From Paralvinella palmiformis (Eukaryota > Annelida > Polychaeta > Terebellida > Alvinellidae), in contig JAODUP010000145.1 in assembly GCA_025642065.1 (NCBI GenBank), forward strand, positions 699,001-763,000: 64,000 bases of DNA. The letters are read 5' to 3'. Below are positions 61,763-64,000 of this stretch, one piece after another (position 1 is the first letter of the stretch; each line of letters opens with the position of its first letter). Made by a program: the position numbers and the translations under genes. The notes below the pieces were generated by a model. The model worked only from the letters and a program-made list of their open reading frames with translations. It had not been told where the DNA came from and searched no databases.

Positions 61763-64000
61763 ATTATTTGATTTTTATCAGATGATAGTCTTGTTGTCAT
61801 ATTTTGTGATGATGATGCAATGAAGTGATTTATGTGGCATGATCTACCAGGTCAACATTTTAGCATTGACCCAAAAAGTTAAAAAATAAATAAATAAAAA
61901 ATTTTGGGGCTTTTCTAAATATTAATATTTTCTTTATTTTTCACTCAACCTAATGTATCAGGCTCATCTATTTTTTGATTCCAGATTTTCTGGGTGTGAT
62001 ACTGAAATAAGTTGGTTCTGCCTCCATGAGGGAAGCAAAATCACCTAGAGCAGTCATAAAAGCTTAGCCAATTCTGTGATTTGCATCACCAGTTTGGTAT
62101 TACAGGACCTTGTATTTAATGCTGAATATAGTTTTTAATCAACAAATTGGCTTAACATCCACTTAAATCAGTACTTTAGAATTAATTCCAGCACTGATTT
62201 GGCATTTCCCTGGCAGCCACTTGAGGCATGTATAACATGCAGTTTTTCCGGTACAGTTGGTTTTCAGCACATACTCTTATTTCATGTGCTTTGATAGTGC
62301 AGTCATTAGAACTGTGGAATGCAAACTTCCAGGCTGTAGTTTCTAATCCTGCACCTACCAATAGAAACAGCACAATCATGCACTACCGCGCACACTAGCT
62401 GACTGAAAACATTTCGTATACATGTACCAGACCACCACTGTAGTTGGACATAACCTCCTCAACAACAGACTGGCCGACACCTAACTCAGATGACTACGTT
62501 TCTGGTCATACACACGAAACTTCACTAAGCATATAATCCTGTACATTATCTGCTCAACTTCCCAGCTCACCCGATACACCAAAGAAGACTAAAATATAAT
62601 CTCCTCCATAAAGACTTCAAACTTCCAGATCATCATCTAGCAGCATTTATTATTAGTGAATCAACATTCCTACCAGACATCATCACCCCACTTCTCTTGA
62701 AAGACCCATATAAACACCACCATCAACCATAAAGACTGAACAGAAGACAACACCAGGTGGCTGTGCCTAATAGGCAATGGCCAGGGGTCTCTACCCCAAA
62801 ATTTCAACAAGACAAGAAGAGATATATGTACATTGGATTCTTCTTAGACAGGCATCTGCCTATAGACGCCTAAGACCTATATAGGAGTGAGGTTATTTCA
62901 TAGGACATAGGTTGGACTGTAATTTTGATGGCGAGAAAGCGACAGAATTTAATGCTATTTGGACTAAATGAAAGATGTGCACGTTTTCTAGCTAGGTATA
63001 AAGACCCCGGCTAGGTTATGGATTTAGGCTTGTACGTACCATATATTTAGATATCTTTTTTAGATTTCAAATTTATGATAAAACACACTCTCACTCTTCT
63101 ATAATTTTTTTAATCTGTATAGAAGTTTTAATTATTTTTTCATAATACATTTGATTTTGTGTAAACGTTTAATTTTTCTTTACAACTCATAGAAAATGCT
63201 CAATGCACATCCTGTTCCATGGTAAGCCGAAATATTTTATTTAAACCAACAAGATCATACTTTTAGGGATCTATTTAAACAAACATCGATCGTCGCCGTG
63301 CCATTCACACCATGTTGGGGTGGAATTAGGAGCTGTTGCAGAAATTTGGGGAGCATACGTACATTTAATTTGGTGCCCATTTTCACACTTCACTCCAGTA
63401 ATACAGGCCCGATCTATACATGGTCATGGGGTAGAATCAAATCGGCCGAAGTGGCAGGCACAATTGTGTTTTAGTTTATATTTAAGTAGAGAGATATATT
63501 CGTCAGCCATATGCAGGGATTGTTCTTATAATAATTAGATTTCGAATTCCATGAGCTGTTAATTATGAAATATTGGCAACTAAAATAAAAGACTTTATTA
63601 ACGTTCCTAGATTTTGTTTCATGATCGAATGACCGAACCATACAGGAGGATTCATGAACTTTTTATCCAGAAAGATTTGACAATTAATTATAACCTGCAA
63701 TCGATCTTTATACACACACACACATATATATATATATATACCAATTAATATACTATATTTAGTTTCGACTCCAAATGAAATTCATAGCTTTAATTACCGT
63801 GCATTTTGTATTAAAACTATCAAATTTAGATTGTGCCAAATAATGTTTGAATTCGTTCACAACAAATTAGGATATATATTATATATCGATTAGTATGTTC
63901 GTATATACTCAGTGAGCAAGCTATATAATAACTTCATCCATCTTAGATATTACTGTAGTAATAATAGTGATATAGTGATAGCATTAAACTATGTTGTTTG
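61763..64000. other. Unassigned AT-rich sequence downstream of URM1
   Basis: An A-rich stretch lies at about 61877-61905. A C-rich stretch at about 62540-62740 stays open for some 60 codons in one plus frame (AYNPVHYLLNFPAHPIHQRR and onward) without a family I recognise. (AC)n/(AT)n lies at about 63712-63740. Nothing else identified. Confidence 0.5.

Noticed and set aside
1..64000. A linked functional system across the four genes
   Set aside because: Chitin synthesis, a zinc-finger protein, AIMP3 and URM1 are independent housekeeping or regulatory genes on mixed strands with wide spacers; nothing indicates joint function.

Overview
This window is nuclear DNA from an animal, most likely a mollusc. 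It has long introns with GT-AG boundaries, AT-rich spacers, many microsatellites, tRNA-derived SINEs, CR1/jockey-like LINE remnants and pogo/hAT/MULE-like DNA transposons. The mollusc call is inference: a multi-exon metazoan chitin synthase plus this repeat profile. I saw no bacterial operon, phage, CRISPR array or defence island.

Four protein-coding genes can be reconstructed by joining exons with matching splice phases. (1) Minus strand, 4331-21108: a membrane chitin synthase in at least 16 coding exons with the catalytic motifs intact. It has one single-base frame break in exon 6, an unexplained missing segment between exons 4 and 5, and a 3' end that is not securely placed. (2) Plus strand, 28329-38603: a two-exon gene for a 789-residue nuclear protein with an AT-hook, eight C2H2 zinc fingers and a very acidic tail, starting in a CpG-rich promoter. 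(3) Minus strand, 46139-56021: the complete six-exon gene for EEF1E1/AIMP3 (173 residues), a component of the multi-aminoacyl-tRNA synthetase complex. (4) Plus strand, 61415-61714: an intact 99-residue URM1, the ubiquitin-like sulfur carrier for tRNA thiolation, with its whole coding region in one exon.

Layout: 1-4330 is 3' sequence of the chitin synthase locus with a LINE tail and two tentative exons. 4331-21108 is the chitin synthase, whose introns hold SINEs, a 75-bp-period minisatellite and a roughly 0.5 kb trinucleotide array. 21109-28328 is an intergenic spacer with SINEs and one unrecognised coding relic. 28329-38603 is the zinc-finger gene, whose 7.9 kb intron carries a TIR-bounded pogo/Tigger transposon. 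38604-46138 is its 3'UTR and a spacer with LINE and SINE pieces. 46139-56021 is EEF1E1, whose first intron carries a hAT-like element, a small foldback element and a MULE-like palindromic element, two of them with clear target-site duplications. 56022-61414 holds a nest of transposons (pogo A containing a LINE that contains pogo B, plus a hAT MITE) immediately before URM1. 61715-64000 has nothing recognised.

The four genes are not functionally linked. AIMP3 and URM1 both touch tRNA biology, but nothing in the sequence suggests co-regulation. I see no convincing novel system. The most interesting items are the state of the chitin synthase gene, the nested transposon block, the well-bounded MITEs, a SINE flanked by an unusually long 59-bp duplication, and two or three coding-like relics I cannot name.
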